The notes under the pieces are model-generated. The model saw nothing but the letters and a program-made list of their open reading frames with translations, ran no database searches and was not told the DNA's origin. Below, one piece after another: positions 14,477 through 22,491 of a DNA stretch of 29,496 nt. The stretch's first letter is position 1. Every line of letters begins with the position of its first letter. Origin of the DNA: an uncultured Bacteroidales bacterium (GTDB taxonomy: Bacteria > Bacteroidota > Bacteroidia > Bacteroidales > UBA3663); NCBI GenBank assembly GCA_905236195.1, contig CAJOOX010000026.1, positions 1 to 29,496 of the forward strand, written 5' to 3'. The translations under genes were made by a program, and so were the position numbers.

Positions 14477-15334
14477 TCATTTCCGTTTCTGTATTTTCAT
14501 CTGGAGTTTTTCAACCATGAGCTGGGCTGTCTTCCTTTCCTGCGTCAGACGCAAGCGGTCTTTCAGCAGAACACTCAATTCAAACGTTGCTGCCAACGCC
14601 TGAAGGTCCTGCGAGGATACTGTGATAGGTATTTCTTTCTTACCTCCCAGCAGGGTTGCTTTTACGGTCTCACCATTATGCAGAGCTGCGAAAGCCAAAG
14701 CTCCGCCGTCCTTTGCATCGGTATAGGTCACCACCTCACAACAGGTTTCATTCACCTTATAATGGTAATTCGCCCCGTCGTTATAGGGAATCTCACTGGT
14801 GGTCACGCTCTCACCCGAAGACAAGCTCAGTTTCAGGGCAGTATGATTCAGTTCGCTGCTTCCGCAATAGGACGACATCAGCTGCGTACAGCCATATTCA
14901 TTCACAGCAGCATGAATATACGTCCGGAAAGCGGATCGTGCTGCATCCATACTTTTGGCTATGAAACGGCCCAATTCGTCATATTCGGTTTTCTCATAGA
15001 TAAACCAGACGGATGCGACCGAGTCTATCTTCGCACTGGCCTCGGCAATCAGCGAATCCGTCGTTCGGAAGATGTTTTCGTTGACGGCCAGCCGTACGCT
15101 GTCCTCAAAGGCCATGCCCGACCGCCTCACTTCCACTTCGCGAGGATAGGCCGCAGCTATGGAATCTATCAGAATCAAGGCTTCATTCATCCGGCCTTGA
15201 GAATACGCCAGCCTCGCTTCGTCCAACAAGGCTCCGGCTTTTTTCGCATCACCGGAACCACATGCAAAAAAACTCAACGACAGGCATACCGAAGATATAA
15301 TCCGGAATACGGAATTATGAATGTTTTTTCTCAT
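14477..15334 (-). CDS. Lipoprotein of unknown function with TPR-like N-terminal part
   Basis: A 285-residue protein. I place the start at 15334 (MRKNIHNSVF), because it gives a standard signal peptide ending FFAC with the lipidated Cys at 25; an in-frame ATG at 15385 would put 17 extra residues upstream and lies on the far side of the promoter -7 box. The mature part begins with a helical stretch (ALLDEARLAYSQGRMNEALILIDSI) that resembles one tetratricopeptide unit. A middle region with the Cys pair ETCCEV follows, and a Lys/Arg-rich coiled-coil C terminus ends KLQMKIQKRK. I do not recognise a family. It is divergent from the esterase gene. Confidence 0.8.
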   Translation of the reverse strand: MRKNIHNSVFRIISSVCLSLSFFACGSGDAKKAGALLDEARLAYSQGRMNEALILIDSIAAAYPREVEVRRSGMAFEDSVRLAVNENIFRTTDSLIAEASAKIDSVASVWFIYEKTEYDELGRFIAKSMDAARSAFRTYIHAAVNEYGCTQLMSSYCGSSELNHTALKLSLSSGESVTTSEIPYNDGANYHYKVNETCCEVVTYTDAKDGGALAFAALHNGETVKATLLGGKKEIPITVSSQDLQALAATFELSVLLKDRLRLTQERKTAQLMVEKLQMKIQKRK

Positions 15335-15355
15335 TGCAGCATAATTTATCGGGCA

Positions 15356-15386
15356 CAAAGATAGGAAAAAATCTGCAATTAGCAAA
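15356..15386 (-). promoter_or_regulatory. Promoter of the lipoprotein gene (-33/-7)
   Basis: On the - strand, TTTG (15383-15386) and TATCTTTG (15356-15363) are separated by 19 bases. This is a full match to the Bacteroidetes sigma-ABfr promoter form. The -7 box is about 21 bases before the chosen start codon. Confidence 0.75.
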
Positions 15387-15401
15387 ATAATGGACCGAAA
15401 A

Positions 15402-15433
15402 TTTGCTTTTATCTCACAAAAAGCCTATCTTTG
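15402..15433 (+). promoter_or_regulatory. Promoter of the two-domain esterase (-33/-7)
   Basis: TTTG at 15402-15405 and TATCTTTG at 15426-15433 with a 20-base spacer, a full Bacteroidetes-type promoter. The start codon follows 27 bases after the -7 box. Its -33 box lies only 15 bases from the -33 box of the divergent lipoprotein promoter. Confidence 0.78.
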
Positions 15434-15460
15434 CCCAGACTTTTAATAATCAATAACACA

Positions 15461-16912
15461 ATGAAACGTACATTATTCCTTGCAGCATTAGCCATGCTGT
15501 CTTTGGGTTCCCTGAATGCACAGCGTCAGGTGACAATCAGTCTCACCAACGACGGCAAGGCCCGTCTTGAAGGGTTTCTTCCTGCCCAGGGCAGCGGTCG
15601 TGCAGTTGTAGCCCTTCCCGGAGGCGGTTATACCCATCTCGCTGTCAATCATGAGGGTTATGATTGGAAAGATTTCTTCAACGAACGGGGCATCGCCTAC
15701 TTCGTCCTTACCTACCGCATGCCCAAAGGGGACCGAAATATCCCCCTTGGCGATGCCCAGAAGGCCATCCGTACGGTTCGCGACAGCGCAGCAGCCTGGG
15801 GCATCAACCCCGCTGACGTTGGCATCATGGGTTCATCGGCTGGCGGACACCTGGCTTCGTCTGTAGCGACCCACTCCCCCTTCGAATCGACGCCCGATTT
15901 CCAGATTCTGTTCTATCCCGTCATTTCGATGGTCGAGAAGGAAACCCATCAAGGTTCGCTCGTCGGATTCCTCGGCGACAACCGCAACGACAATGAACTC
16001 GTTGCCGAATGGAGCAACATGAACAAGGTGAACCGGCAGACTTCTCCCGCCATTATCCTCCTTTCGTCAGACGACGGTGCCGTGCCTCCCCTCACTAACG
16101 GTCTCCCCTACTACGAGGCGCTGGTCCGCAATGAGGTGCCTGCGTCCTTCGTCTCCTTCCCTAACGGCGGCCACGGATGGGGCTATCGCGACAAGTTTGC
16201 CTACCACAACGACGTGGTGAACGTCCTTTCCAACTGGCTCCGCACCCTTCCCTCAGCCCGTAACGACGCACGCCTGACGGGCAAGAAGATTGCCTTTATC
16301 GGCGACAGTTATGTCTATAACCACCACGACCCCAGAGAATACACCTGGATGTACCGGTTCGCCCGCAAATACGGCATGCAATACCAATGCCTGGGCCGCA
16401 ACGGCACCTGCATCGCGATGGACCGTCCCGGCAAACCCGACGAAGCCATCTATAAGCGTTATACCCAGATTGCCGATTCTACAGACTATATCGTCATCGT
16501 GGCAGGCCACAACGATTCGTCCCGCGGACGCATCGATTCCATCGGCAGTAAGGAATTCACCAAACAGCTCACCAGCATGATCAAGGGCATGCGCGAACGC
16601 TATCCCCAGGCTCAGATTCTCATGTTCTCGCCCTGGCGAAGTGTGCAGGCAGATACTCCCGACAACGATGCCGCTCTCGCCTCCTACAAAGGATCGCCCC
16701 GCGAGAAGGTGGTGAAACTCGAGGCTAAGGTGTGCAAAAAACTCGGTGTCCCCTTCTTCGATGCAGCAGCCGACACGACTGTGCAGGTATGGAATCCCGA
16801 ATTCCGCAAAAAATACTTCCAGTCTCCCACCGACAATGCGCACCTCAACCGCAGGGGCCACGGACTCTTCCTCCCTGTGGCCGAAAAATTCATTCTGGAG
16901 AATATAAAATAA
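15461..16912 (+). CDS. Secreted two-domain esterase: alpha/beta hydrolase plus SGNH hydrolase
   Basis: A 483-residue secreted protein with a signal peptide (about 1-20, ending SLNAQ); the start at 15461 is chosen because it begins that peptide. The N-terminal alpha/beta hydrolase domain (about 22-263) has an oxyanion-loop motif ALPGGGYTHL, nucleophile S126 in GSSAGGH, acid D204 or D205, and H238 in GGHGWG. The C-terminal SGNH/GDSL domain (about 275-483) has GDS with S283, G312 and N314 in LGRNG, GHND at 349-352, and D458/H461 in DNAHLN. Both catalytic sets look intact. Such pairings resemble carbohydrate esterases that remove acetyl groups from plant or mucin glycans; the substrate is inferred. 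It stands alone, with no glycoside hydrolase or SusCD pair next to it. Confidence 0.9.
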   Translation: MKRTLFLAALAMLSLGSLNAQRQVTISLTNDGKARLEGFLPAQGSGRAVVALPGGGYTHLAVNHEGYDWKDFFNERGIAYFVLTYRMPKGDRNIPLGDAQKAIRTVRDSAAAWGINPADVGIMGSSAGGHLASSVATHSPFESTPDFQILFYPVISMVEKETHQGSLVGFLGDNRNDNELVAEWSNMNKVNRQTSPAIILLSSDDGAVPPLTNGLPYYEALVRNEVPASFVSFPNGGHGWGYRDKFAYHNDVVNVLSNWLRTLPSARNDARLTGKKIAFIGDSYVYNHHDPREYTWMYRFARKYGMQYQCLGRNGTCIAMDRPGKPDEAIYKRYTQIADSTDYIVIVAGHNDSSRGRIDSIGSKEFTKQLTSMIKGMRERYPQAQILMFSPWRSVQADTPDNDAALASYKGSPREKVVKLEAKVCKKLGVPFFDAAADTTVQVWNPEFRKKYFQSPTDNAHLNRRGHGLFLPVAEKFILENIK

Positions 16913-16941
16913 AATAGGACTTTATAAAGAATTCATAAACA

Positions 16942-16973
16942 AAACATGCGCCGATAAAATCCGACGCATGTTT
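16942..16973. terminator. Bidirectional terminator between esterase and mrp
   Basis: AAACATGCG and CGCATGTTT form a nine-pair stem around a 14-base loop, followed by CTTTTTA on the + strand. The - strand tail is only moderately T-rich. It lies between convergent genes. Confidence 0.7.
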
Positions 16974-16991
16974 CTTTTTATCCTCTTCTGT

Positions 16992-18113
16992 TTATGCCTT
17001 CATCTCGACGCGCTGCGTGGCAGGTTTCTCCTCGTTGCGGCGGTTACATTGAGTGACAACACTTTGGGCGAGGGAAAGATAGCTCTGACCTACGGGGGAG
17101 TCGTAGTTGAGGACTGCAGGGATGCCGTTATCGCCAGCTTCGCAGATGCTCTGAACGACGGGAATCTGAGCCAGGAGTGGGATATTGAGTTCCTTTGCAA
17201 GATCGGCCACACCTTCCCTGCCGAAGATGTAATAGCGGTTGTCGGGTAGTTCGGCAGGTGTGAACCAGGCCATGTTCTCGACCAGTCCGAGTACTGGTAC
17301 ATTGATCTTCTCATTCTGGAACATATCAATACCTTTGCGCGCATCGGCTAGAGCCACCTGCTGGGGCGTAGAGACGATAACTGCGCCAGTGATGGCAATG
17401 GTCTGCACGAGTGTCAGATGGATATCGGACGTTCCGGGAGGCGTGTCGATAATGAAATAGTCGAGGTCGCCCCAGTCGGCATCGCCGATGAGCTGTTTGA
17501 GGGCAGAACCAGCCATCGAGCCGCGCCAGACGGTGGCATTGCCGGGCTCGACGAAGAAACCGAGCGAGAGGACGGAGACACCGTAGTTGGTGGCCGGAAT
17601 GATGAGGTCGCGGTTCTGCTCCTCATCGTGACGCATATAGACTTGCGTTGATTCCAAGTGAAACATTTTGGGTGCGGAAGGACCGAAGATGTCGGCATCG
17701 AGGAACCCGACCTTGTAGCCCAAAGCTGCCAGACCGACGGCCAGGTTGACGGCGACGGTGCTCTTGCCCACGCCGCCCTTGCCGGAAGCCACGGCGATGA
17801 TGTTCTTCACTCCAGGCAGGAGTTTTTCGGGTTCGGGACGGGCAGCCTGCCGGGAATGGACGGAGATATTGCCGCGCACGTGCACGGTCTCGCTGATCTT
17901 GCTGGCTGTCATCTCGATGGCTGCTTCGGCAGCACGTACCACACTCTTCATGAAGGGGTCGGTAGGTTTGTCGAAAAGCAGGGAGAGCGAAACGCTCTGA
18001 TTATCGGCCGAAATGACGATGTCGTCGGACACCATTCCGCTTTCCACTATGTTTTTTCCCGTACCGGGATACCGTACACCGGACAGGGCTTCAAGTACTT
18101 GCTCTTTTGTCAT
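16992..18113 (-). CDS. mrp: Mrp/ApbC-family P-loop ATPase (Fe-S carrier type)
   Basis: A 373-residue protein. An N-terminal MIP18/DUF59-like domain covers about 1-85, then the Mrp/NBP35 ATPase with the deviant Walker A SGKGGVGKSTVAVNLA at 110-125, FLDADIFGPSAPKMF, and DTPPGTSDIHL. The family assembles and delivers iron-sulfur clusters. Here the usual CxxC metal site is missing: the segment after VENMAWF reads TPAELPDNRYYIFG, with no cysteines, and the protein's only two Cys are far apart near the C terminus. It is the last gene of a four-gene operon, three bases after trmB. Confidence 0.9.
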   Translation of the reverse strand: MTKEQVLEALSGVRYPGTGKNIVESGMVSDDIVISADNQSVSLSLLFDKPTDPFMKSVVRAAEAAIEMTASKISETVHVRGNISVHSRQAARPEPEKLLPGVKNIIAVASGKGGVGKSTVAVNLAVGLAALGYKVGFLDADIFGPSAPKMFHLESTQVYMRHDEEQNRDLIIPATNYGVSVLSLGFFVEPGNATVWRGSMAGSALKQLIGDADWGDLDYFIIDTPPGTSDIHLTLVQTIAITGAVIVSTPQQVALADARKGIDMFQNEKINVPVLGLVENMAWFTPAELPDNRYYIFGREGVADLAKELNIPLLAQIPVVQSICEAGDNGIPAVLNYDSPVGQSYLSLAQSVVTQCNRRNEEKPATQRVEMKA

Positions 18114-18116
18114 GAT

Positions 18117-18890
18117 TTATTTATGCTTTTGTAAAGACGAATTCTGGTCGCGACCATAGCTGCGATAGGAATCGAGAGGAATCTCAATATCGGAATCCAG
18201 CCACTCCTCACGCGGGGTAATCCTGAGCCGCAGATATTTGATATCGATACCGCGGGAGAGCCATTGCCGCTCGTAGGCAGTCTGTATCGTTGTGAGCTCG
18301 GCAGGGAACCGCGAGGCATCCTTCTCGGCATAGAGGTCGCGGGTGGAAACAAGCATCTCAAGCCGGTTGACCACGGCCACAGCCTCTGTATATGTGAACA
18401 TGAAGTTTGAGTCGCACTTCAGATGCAGGTCTCCGCCTGTGGCGGGCAGTATCTCGCTGTAACGGCGCAGGAAGATGGGAGCCGTGAGCCGGTTGCCGGC
18501 CTTGTGCATTTGGGGGTCGGGGAACGTGAGCCAGATTTCGGACACCTCGCCGGGTGCAAAGAAATAGGTAATCAGTTCGATATGGGTACGCAGAAAGGCC
18601 ACATTGCAGAGACCTTCGCTGACGGCTTCGGTTGCCCCGTGCCACATGCGGGCGCCTTTGATATCGACGCCGATAAAGTTCTGTCCGCTGTGCGCCCGTG
18701 CCAGTCCTACTGTATATTCGCCATGTCCGCATCCCAGTTCCAAAATGATGGGATTATTGTTATGGAAAACTTCTTCGTGCCATCGCCCCCGGAGTCTGTA
18801 GCCTTGGGGATGCACTTCCTCGTAGGTGGCTTGGAAGACATTGGGATAGCTAGCCATATCGGCGAATTTGGCCAATTTATTCTTGCTCAC
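18117..18890 (-). CDS. trmB: tRNA (guanine-N7-)-methyltransferase
   Basis: A 257-residue Rossmann-fold methyltransferase. The SAM-binding motif is ELGCGHGEYTVGLA, followed by FIGVDIKGARMW and the family signature FPDPQMHKAGNRLTAPIFLRRY. The N terminus MSKNKLAKFADMASYPNVF is typical of Bacteroidetes TrmB and fixes the start. It makes m7G46 in the variable loop of tRNAs in the cytoplasm. Its start overlaps the end of the kinase-RapZ gene by 14 bases, so translation is probably coupled. Confidence 0.94.
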   Translation of the reverse strand: MSKNKLAKFADMASYPNVFQATYEEVHPQGYRLRGRWHEEVFHNNNPIILELGCGHGEYTVGLARAHSGQNFIGVDIKGARMWHGATEAVSEGLCNVAFLRTHIELITYFFAPGEVSEIWLTFPDPQMHKAGNRLTAPIFLRRYSEILPATGGDLHLKCDSNFMFTYTEAVAVVNRLEMLVSTRDLYAEKDASRFPAELTTIQTAYERQWLSRGIDIKYLRLRITPREEWLDSDIEIPLDSYRSYGRDQNSSLQKHK

Positions 18891-20250
18891 GATGATGTAG
18901 TTCTATGTTAACACTTGGATATTTTTCTCGCAGGCGGTCGGCCAGATGCTGTGCACAATAGACCGAACGGTGCTGTCCGCCCGTACATCCGAAACTGACC
19001 ATGAGCGAGGTGAATCCCCTGCGGGAATAGGTCTCCACGGCAGGTTCGACGAGTCCATAGACATGTTCGAGGAAAGGCTGTATCTCACCCTGCTGCTCGA
19101 GAAAATCGATGACCGGCTGATCTTTGCCCGTCAGATTCCGATACTCAGGATACCGGCCGGGGTTGTGGGGAGCACGGCAGTCGAAAACGAAGCCGCCGCC
19201 GTTGCCGGAATAGTCTTCAGGGATGCCTTTTTTGAATGAAAAACTCTGAATGCGGACGGTTAGTTTTTCCCCCTTCATCGGCTGTGGCCGGAATTTTTCC
19301 ATAGCCGATGCTTCTGAAATAAGCCTGCAAAGGGTGGGATAGGCTTCAAATTCGCCCGTTGCCACCTGCCCGGAGAGCGTACCCAAGGCTCCGGGAATAG
19401 AGGTCAGGAACATGGCTTTGTGTTCGATGAGTCCCAAAAAGCCATAGGCTCCCAACACCTGTAGCATTCGGAAGAAAACGAACTGACGGAGCCGTCGGTC
19501 GAAATCTGACGGCAGGGGCATGTACTCTTGTAATGCCTGCTTATAAGTCTCAACCAGTTCGCGTTTGAAATCCTCGGGATAGGCAGCGCGAGCCTGCCAC
19601 ACGAAGGAGGCTACGTCATAATAGACAGGGCCGCGACGTCCGCCTTGGAAATCAATGTACCAGGGATGTCCGTCCCGGACCATGATGTTGCGCGACTGAA
19701 AATCCCGATAGAGGAAGGTTTGCGTCGTGTCGGACGACAGCAGTTGGTCGGCAAAATGCTGGAATTCGGCTTCGAGAGCAGGTTCATCGATTTCGAGGTG
19801 GGCGACGCGGAGAAAACTGTATTTGAAATAGTACAGGTCCCACAACACACTTTGGCGCGTAAATTCGGGTACGGGAAAACAGACCGAAAAATCAAGTCCC
19901 CGGGCTGTAAGGAACTGGATGCGGGGCAAATCACGCATTACCTCCCTGATCAGTTCTCGCGTCTCCTCATTCCATTCCCCCTGTTTCTGACAATGAGCGA
20001 TGTAGTCGTAGAGCGAACGTCCCCCGAGATCCTCCTGAATATAGGACATCTCGTCGGCTGAAACCTCATAGATATGAGGCACACGTATGCCGGCTGCCTC
20101 CATCTGTCGGTTGAGCACCAGAAAGGCATGGTTTTCCGCACGGCTGATACCATCCAGACGTATATAGGTACGGCCTTCGGAATCAGTCAGGCGCGAATAC
20201 CTGCGCTTGCTGCCGGCTCCGGGGAGCACTTGTTGTTTTACGAAATCCAT
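18877..20250 (-). CDS. AmgK-like sugar kinase fused to a RapZ C-terminal domain
   Basis: A 457-residue fusion. Residues 1-325 form an APH-type phosphotransferase with YIQEDLGGRSL, the catalytic loop YRDFQSRN at 181-188, and the metal-binding IDFQGGRRGPVYYDVASFV at 199-217. That last block resembles AmgK, the N-acetylmuramate/GlcNAc anomeric kinase of cell-wall recycling; the loop has Tyr where many APH enzymes have His. Residues about 330-457 match the RapZ C-terminal domain: SFSFKKGIP, FVFDCRAPHNPGRYPEYRNLTG, and SFGCTGGQHRSVYCAQHLA. In E. coli RapZ that part senses glucosamine-6-phosphate and binds RNA. The RapZ N-terminal P-loop kinase domain is absent. It sits between a lipoprotein and trmB. 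Confidence 0.88.
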   Translation of the reverse strand: MDFVKQQVLPGAGSKRRYSRLTDSEGRTYIRLDGISRAENHAFLVLNRQMEAAGIRVPHIYEVSADEMSYIQEDLGGRSLYDYIAHCQKQGEWNEETRELIREVMRDLPRIQFLTARGLDFSVCFPVPEFTRQSVLWDLYYFKYSFLRVAHLEIDEPALEAEFQHFADQLLSSDTTQTFLYRDFQSRNIMVRDGHPWYIDFQGGRRGPVYYDVASFVWQARAAYPEDFKRELVETYKQALQEYMPLPSDFDRRLRQFVFFRMLQVLGAYGFLGLIEHKAMFLTSIPGALGTLSGQVATGEFEAYPTLCRLISEASAMEKFRPQPMKGEKLTVRIQSFSFKKGIPEDYSGNGGGFVFDCRAPHNPGRYPEYRNLTGKDQPVIDFLEQQGEIQPFLEHVYGLVEPAVETYSRRGFTSLMVSFGCTGGQHRSVYCAQHLADRLREKYPSVNIELHHREQE

Positions 20251-20287
20251 CGGCGAAATGGGAGTTGGAGCGTTTACCGGTTATAAA

Positions 20288-21037
20288 TCAGTTGCCGAGC
20301 GCCTTGTCAAGTTCACTGTTGGTGATAAGCACATCGTGCACCTTGCCGCTCTTTCGGTCGGTGTAACGGTAGGCAATGCCTTTTTGGCATTCAAGTACCG
20401 CATTGACAAAGGGAAGGGTCTCCTTGCCGGAAGTCAGGGCATGCATCAGATTGTCATGTAAATCTTTGTTGGTGCTTAATACATTGAAGAGGGTATCGAC
20501 CGTAGCATAGTAACGCACATAGTCACCCTCATCGACGAGGGAATCCATCGTTATGACATTGGTGATGACGGGAAACTCCTTTTGTGAGGCTTTGAGAATC
20601 TGGGCAAGTGACTTTTCGGGAGTCAGAACTGCAGATTCTTCCTGACGGATGGTTTTCAGTTCCTCGGCATCGATGGACTGTGTATATTCCTTCTTCCCCT
20701 CTTTGCCGATAAAATGGAAAGAGAACGTACCTCCGCGCTTAATAATCTCATCGAAAATTTCGGCCATCTCGCCTGACTGCATGGAAAGCGCTTCAGCCAC
20801 GATGTCGTGGGCCATAGGCGTATTGGACTGGAGCATCTGCACCACGTTTTCTTCCAACTCGAGTTCGAGGCATACATTATTGCCGTCAACGAGGGTTGCA
20901 CCTTTCAGGGTACCAGCCTCGCCATAGGACAGCGGACATGCCTGATTGATCTGGTCAACCTGCTTCTGAAGAGGATTGCTGCAGCTTGCAAGTACAAAGG
21001 CGGCAACAAGTGCCGGGAGAATGATCTGAAATTTCAT
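20288..21037 (-). CDS. Lipoprotein of unknown function, 249 aa
   Basis: The signal peptide ends in the lipobox LASC, with the lipidated Cys at 19. The mature protein is mainly helical and acidic, without a motif I recognise. Notable stretches are ELELEENVVQML and a C terminus with QKGIAYRYTDRKSGKVHDVLI. It is the first gene after a visible promoter and lies 37 bases before the AmgK-RapZ fusion, so it probably heads that operon. A role at the outer membrane is expected from lipidation only. Confidence 0.8.
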   Translation of the reverse strand: MKFQIILPALVAAFVLASCSNPLQKQVDQINQACPLSYGEAGTLKGATLVDGNNVCLELELEENVVQMLQSNTPMAHDIVAEALSMQSGEMAEIFDEIIKRGGTFSFHFIGKEGKKEYTQSIDAEELKTIRQEESAVLTPEKSLAQILKASQKEFPVITNVITMDSLVDEGDYVRYYATVDTLFNVLSTNKDLHDNLMHALTSGKETLPFVNAVLECQKGIAYRYTDRKSGKVHDVLITNSELDKALGN

Positions 21038-21114
21038 TGTTTCTGAGTTTATTTGTTTAATTTTCTATCTGTCTTCCTACATGTCCATAAAGAATTTATG
21101 AACATTTTTGGCTG

Positions 21115-21145
21115 CAAATATAACGCTTTTTGTTAACATTAGCAA
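21115..21145 (-). promoter_or_regulatory. Promoter of the lipoprotein / AmgK-RapZ / trmB / mrp operon
   Basis: On the - strand, TATATTTG at 21115-21122 matches the -7 consensus. CTTG, a partial -33 (TTG at 21143-21145), lies 20 bases upstream. The start codon is about 78 bases downstream, leaving an untranslated leader of roughly 70 bases. Confidence 0.58.
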
Positions 21146-21193
21146 GCATTGTCGCATGAAAAATGCCTTTTTAGTACTTTTTCTATGGAAATA

Positions 21194-21225
21194 TTTGGTC
21201 ATTTGGCAAAAAAACGCTATCTTTG
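21194..21225 (+). promoter_or_regulatory. Promoter of the sigma-54 activator operon
   Basis: TTTG at 21194-21197 and TATCTTTG at 21218-21225 with a 20-base spacer, a full housekeeping-type Bacteroidetes promoter. The ATG at 21235 is only nine bases beyond the -7 box, so the predicted transcript has almost no leader. Confidence 0.75.
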
Positions 21226-21234
21226 CGACTTGAT

Positions 21235-22491
21235 ATGGACAATAGAGAAGAGATTCTTAAGGTGGAACGACAGTTCGGTATCTTCGGCAGGAGCCCCCTA
21301 CTGCTCGAAGCAATCAACACGGCTCTGCAGGCCGCGCCTTACGACGTGAGCGTGCTCATCACAGGCGAAAACGGTGTGGGCAAGGAGGTCTATCACAAGA
21401 TTCTCCACCAGTACTCGCGCCGTCGCTCCGGCAAATGTATCGCCGTGAACTGCGGCGGGTTGCCCGAGGGAACCATCGACAGTGAACTCTTCGGCCATGT
21501 CAAGGGCGCATACACAGGAGCTGTCAGCGATCGCAAGGGCTACTTCGAAGAAGCCAATGGAGGTACCATCTTCCTAGACGAGGTGGGTGAACTTCCGCTT
21601 GCCACCCAGGCAAGACTGCTCCGCATCCTCGAAAGCGGAGAGTACTACAGAATGGGCTCGAGCGAAGTACGCAAGACCGACGTACGGATAGTGGCTGCAA
21701 CAAATGTGGATTTGCAGAAAGCCATCCGGAAGGGGACTTTCCGCGAGGATCTCTACTACCGTCTGGCAACCATCACCATCCATATTCCCGCCCTGCGCGA
21801 GCGTACCGAGGACATCTACTCCATGTTCCGCATGTTTGCCAATGAAGTGGCAGCACAGTATCAGATGCCACCCATAGCGCTTACCGACGATGCCCGCCGG
21901 AAACTCCTTGCCTACAATTGGCCGGGCAATGTAAGACAGATGAAGCATGTGGTGGAGGAAATCTCAATTGTCGAGGAGAAACGCGAGATTGATATCGAGA
22001 CACTGATGAAGCATCTGCCTGTGTTCGACGAACATGTCATCCTCTCGGACGAAACGACCGACGAAAGCCAGACGTTCCACACCGGAGAAAAACAGATGAT
22101 TTATCAGATGATTTTCCGGCTCAGCAACGAGCTCGAAGAGGTTCGCAAGAAACTCGGCATGAGCAACGGTTCAGCTCCGGCATCACGTCCGGCCGGACCA
22201 CGCGCCCTTCCCTCCGAGACCAGCGGCATCAAACACGATTTCGTCCCCGCTGTCTCTACAGCCCGCAAAGAGGATAACATCGAAGATGTAGAAGTGGAGG
22301 AAATAGCCTCCTCCTCGGCAGAATATCAATTCGAGCCCTCTGTTTCTTCCGTACGACCGCTGGCTGAGGTTGAAAAAGACGCTATCCGTCTCGCCCTCGA
22401 ACACAATCACGGCAACAAACGTCAGGCGGCAATCGACCTCGGAATCTCCGAGCGCACCATCCACCGCAAGATACAGGAATACAATCTATGA
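21235..22491 (+). CDS. Sigma-54-dependent activator without sensor domain
   Basis: A 418-residue bacterial enhancer-binding protein. The AAA+ domain covers about 12-245: Walker A GENGVGKE at 44-51, the sigma-54 contact loop GAYTGA at 91-96, Walker B GGTIFLDE at 109-116, and REDLYYRL and NWPGNVRQ further on. A long Ser/Pro/Glu-rich linker (about 290-370) leads to a Fis-type helix-turn-helix (NKRQAAIDLGISERTIHRKIQEY). There is no receiver, GAF or PAS domain before the ATPase, so it resembles PspF in plan. I choose ATG 21235; an upstream TTG lies inside the promoter. It overlaps lptE by ATGA and so heads an operon with lptE, a TPR-like gene and probably secG. Confidence 0.92.
   Translation: MDNREEILKVERQFGIFGRSPLLLEAINTALQAAPYDVSVLITGENGVGKEVYHKILHQYSRRRSGKCIAVNCGGLPEGTIDSELFGHVKGAYTGAVSDRKGYFEEANGGTIFLDEVGELPLATQARLLRILESGEYYRMGSSEVRKTDVRIVAATNVDLQKAIRKGTFREDLYYRLATITIHIPALRERTEDIYSMFRMFANEVAAQYQMPPIALTDDARRKLLAYNWPGNVRQMKHVVEEISIVEEKREIDIETLMKHLPVFDEHVILSDETTDESQTFHTGEKQMIYQMIFRLSNELEEVRKKLGMSNGSAPASRPAGPRALPSETSGIKHDFVPAVSTARKEDNIEDVEVEEIASSSAEYQFEPSVSSVRPLAEVEKDAIRLALEHNHGNKRQAAIDLGISERTIHRKIQEYNL

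Noticed and set aside
15431..15460. TTG start extending the esterase by ten residues
   Set aside because: It lies in the -7 box and would spoil the signal peptide that begins at the ATG at 15461.
21223..21234. TTG start extending the sigma-54 activator by four residues
   Set aside because: The TTG lies inside the promoter -7 box; the ATG at 21235 gives a normal N terminus.
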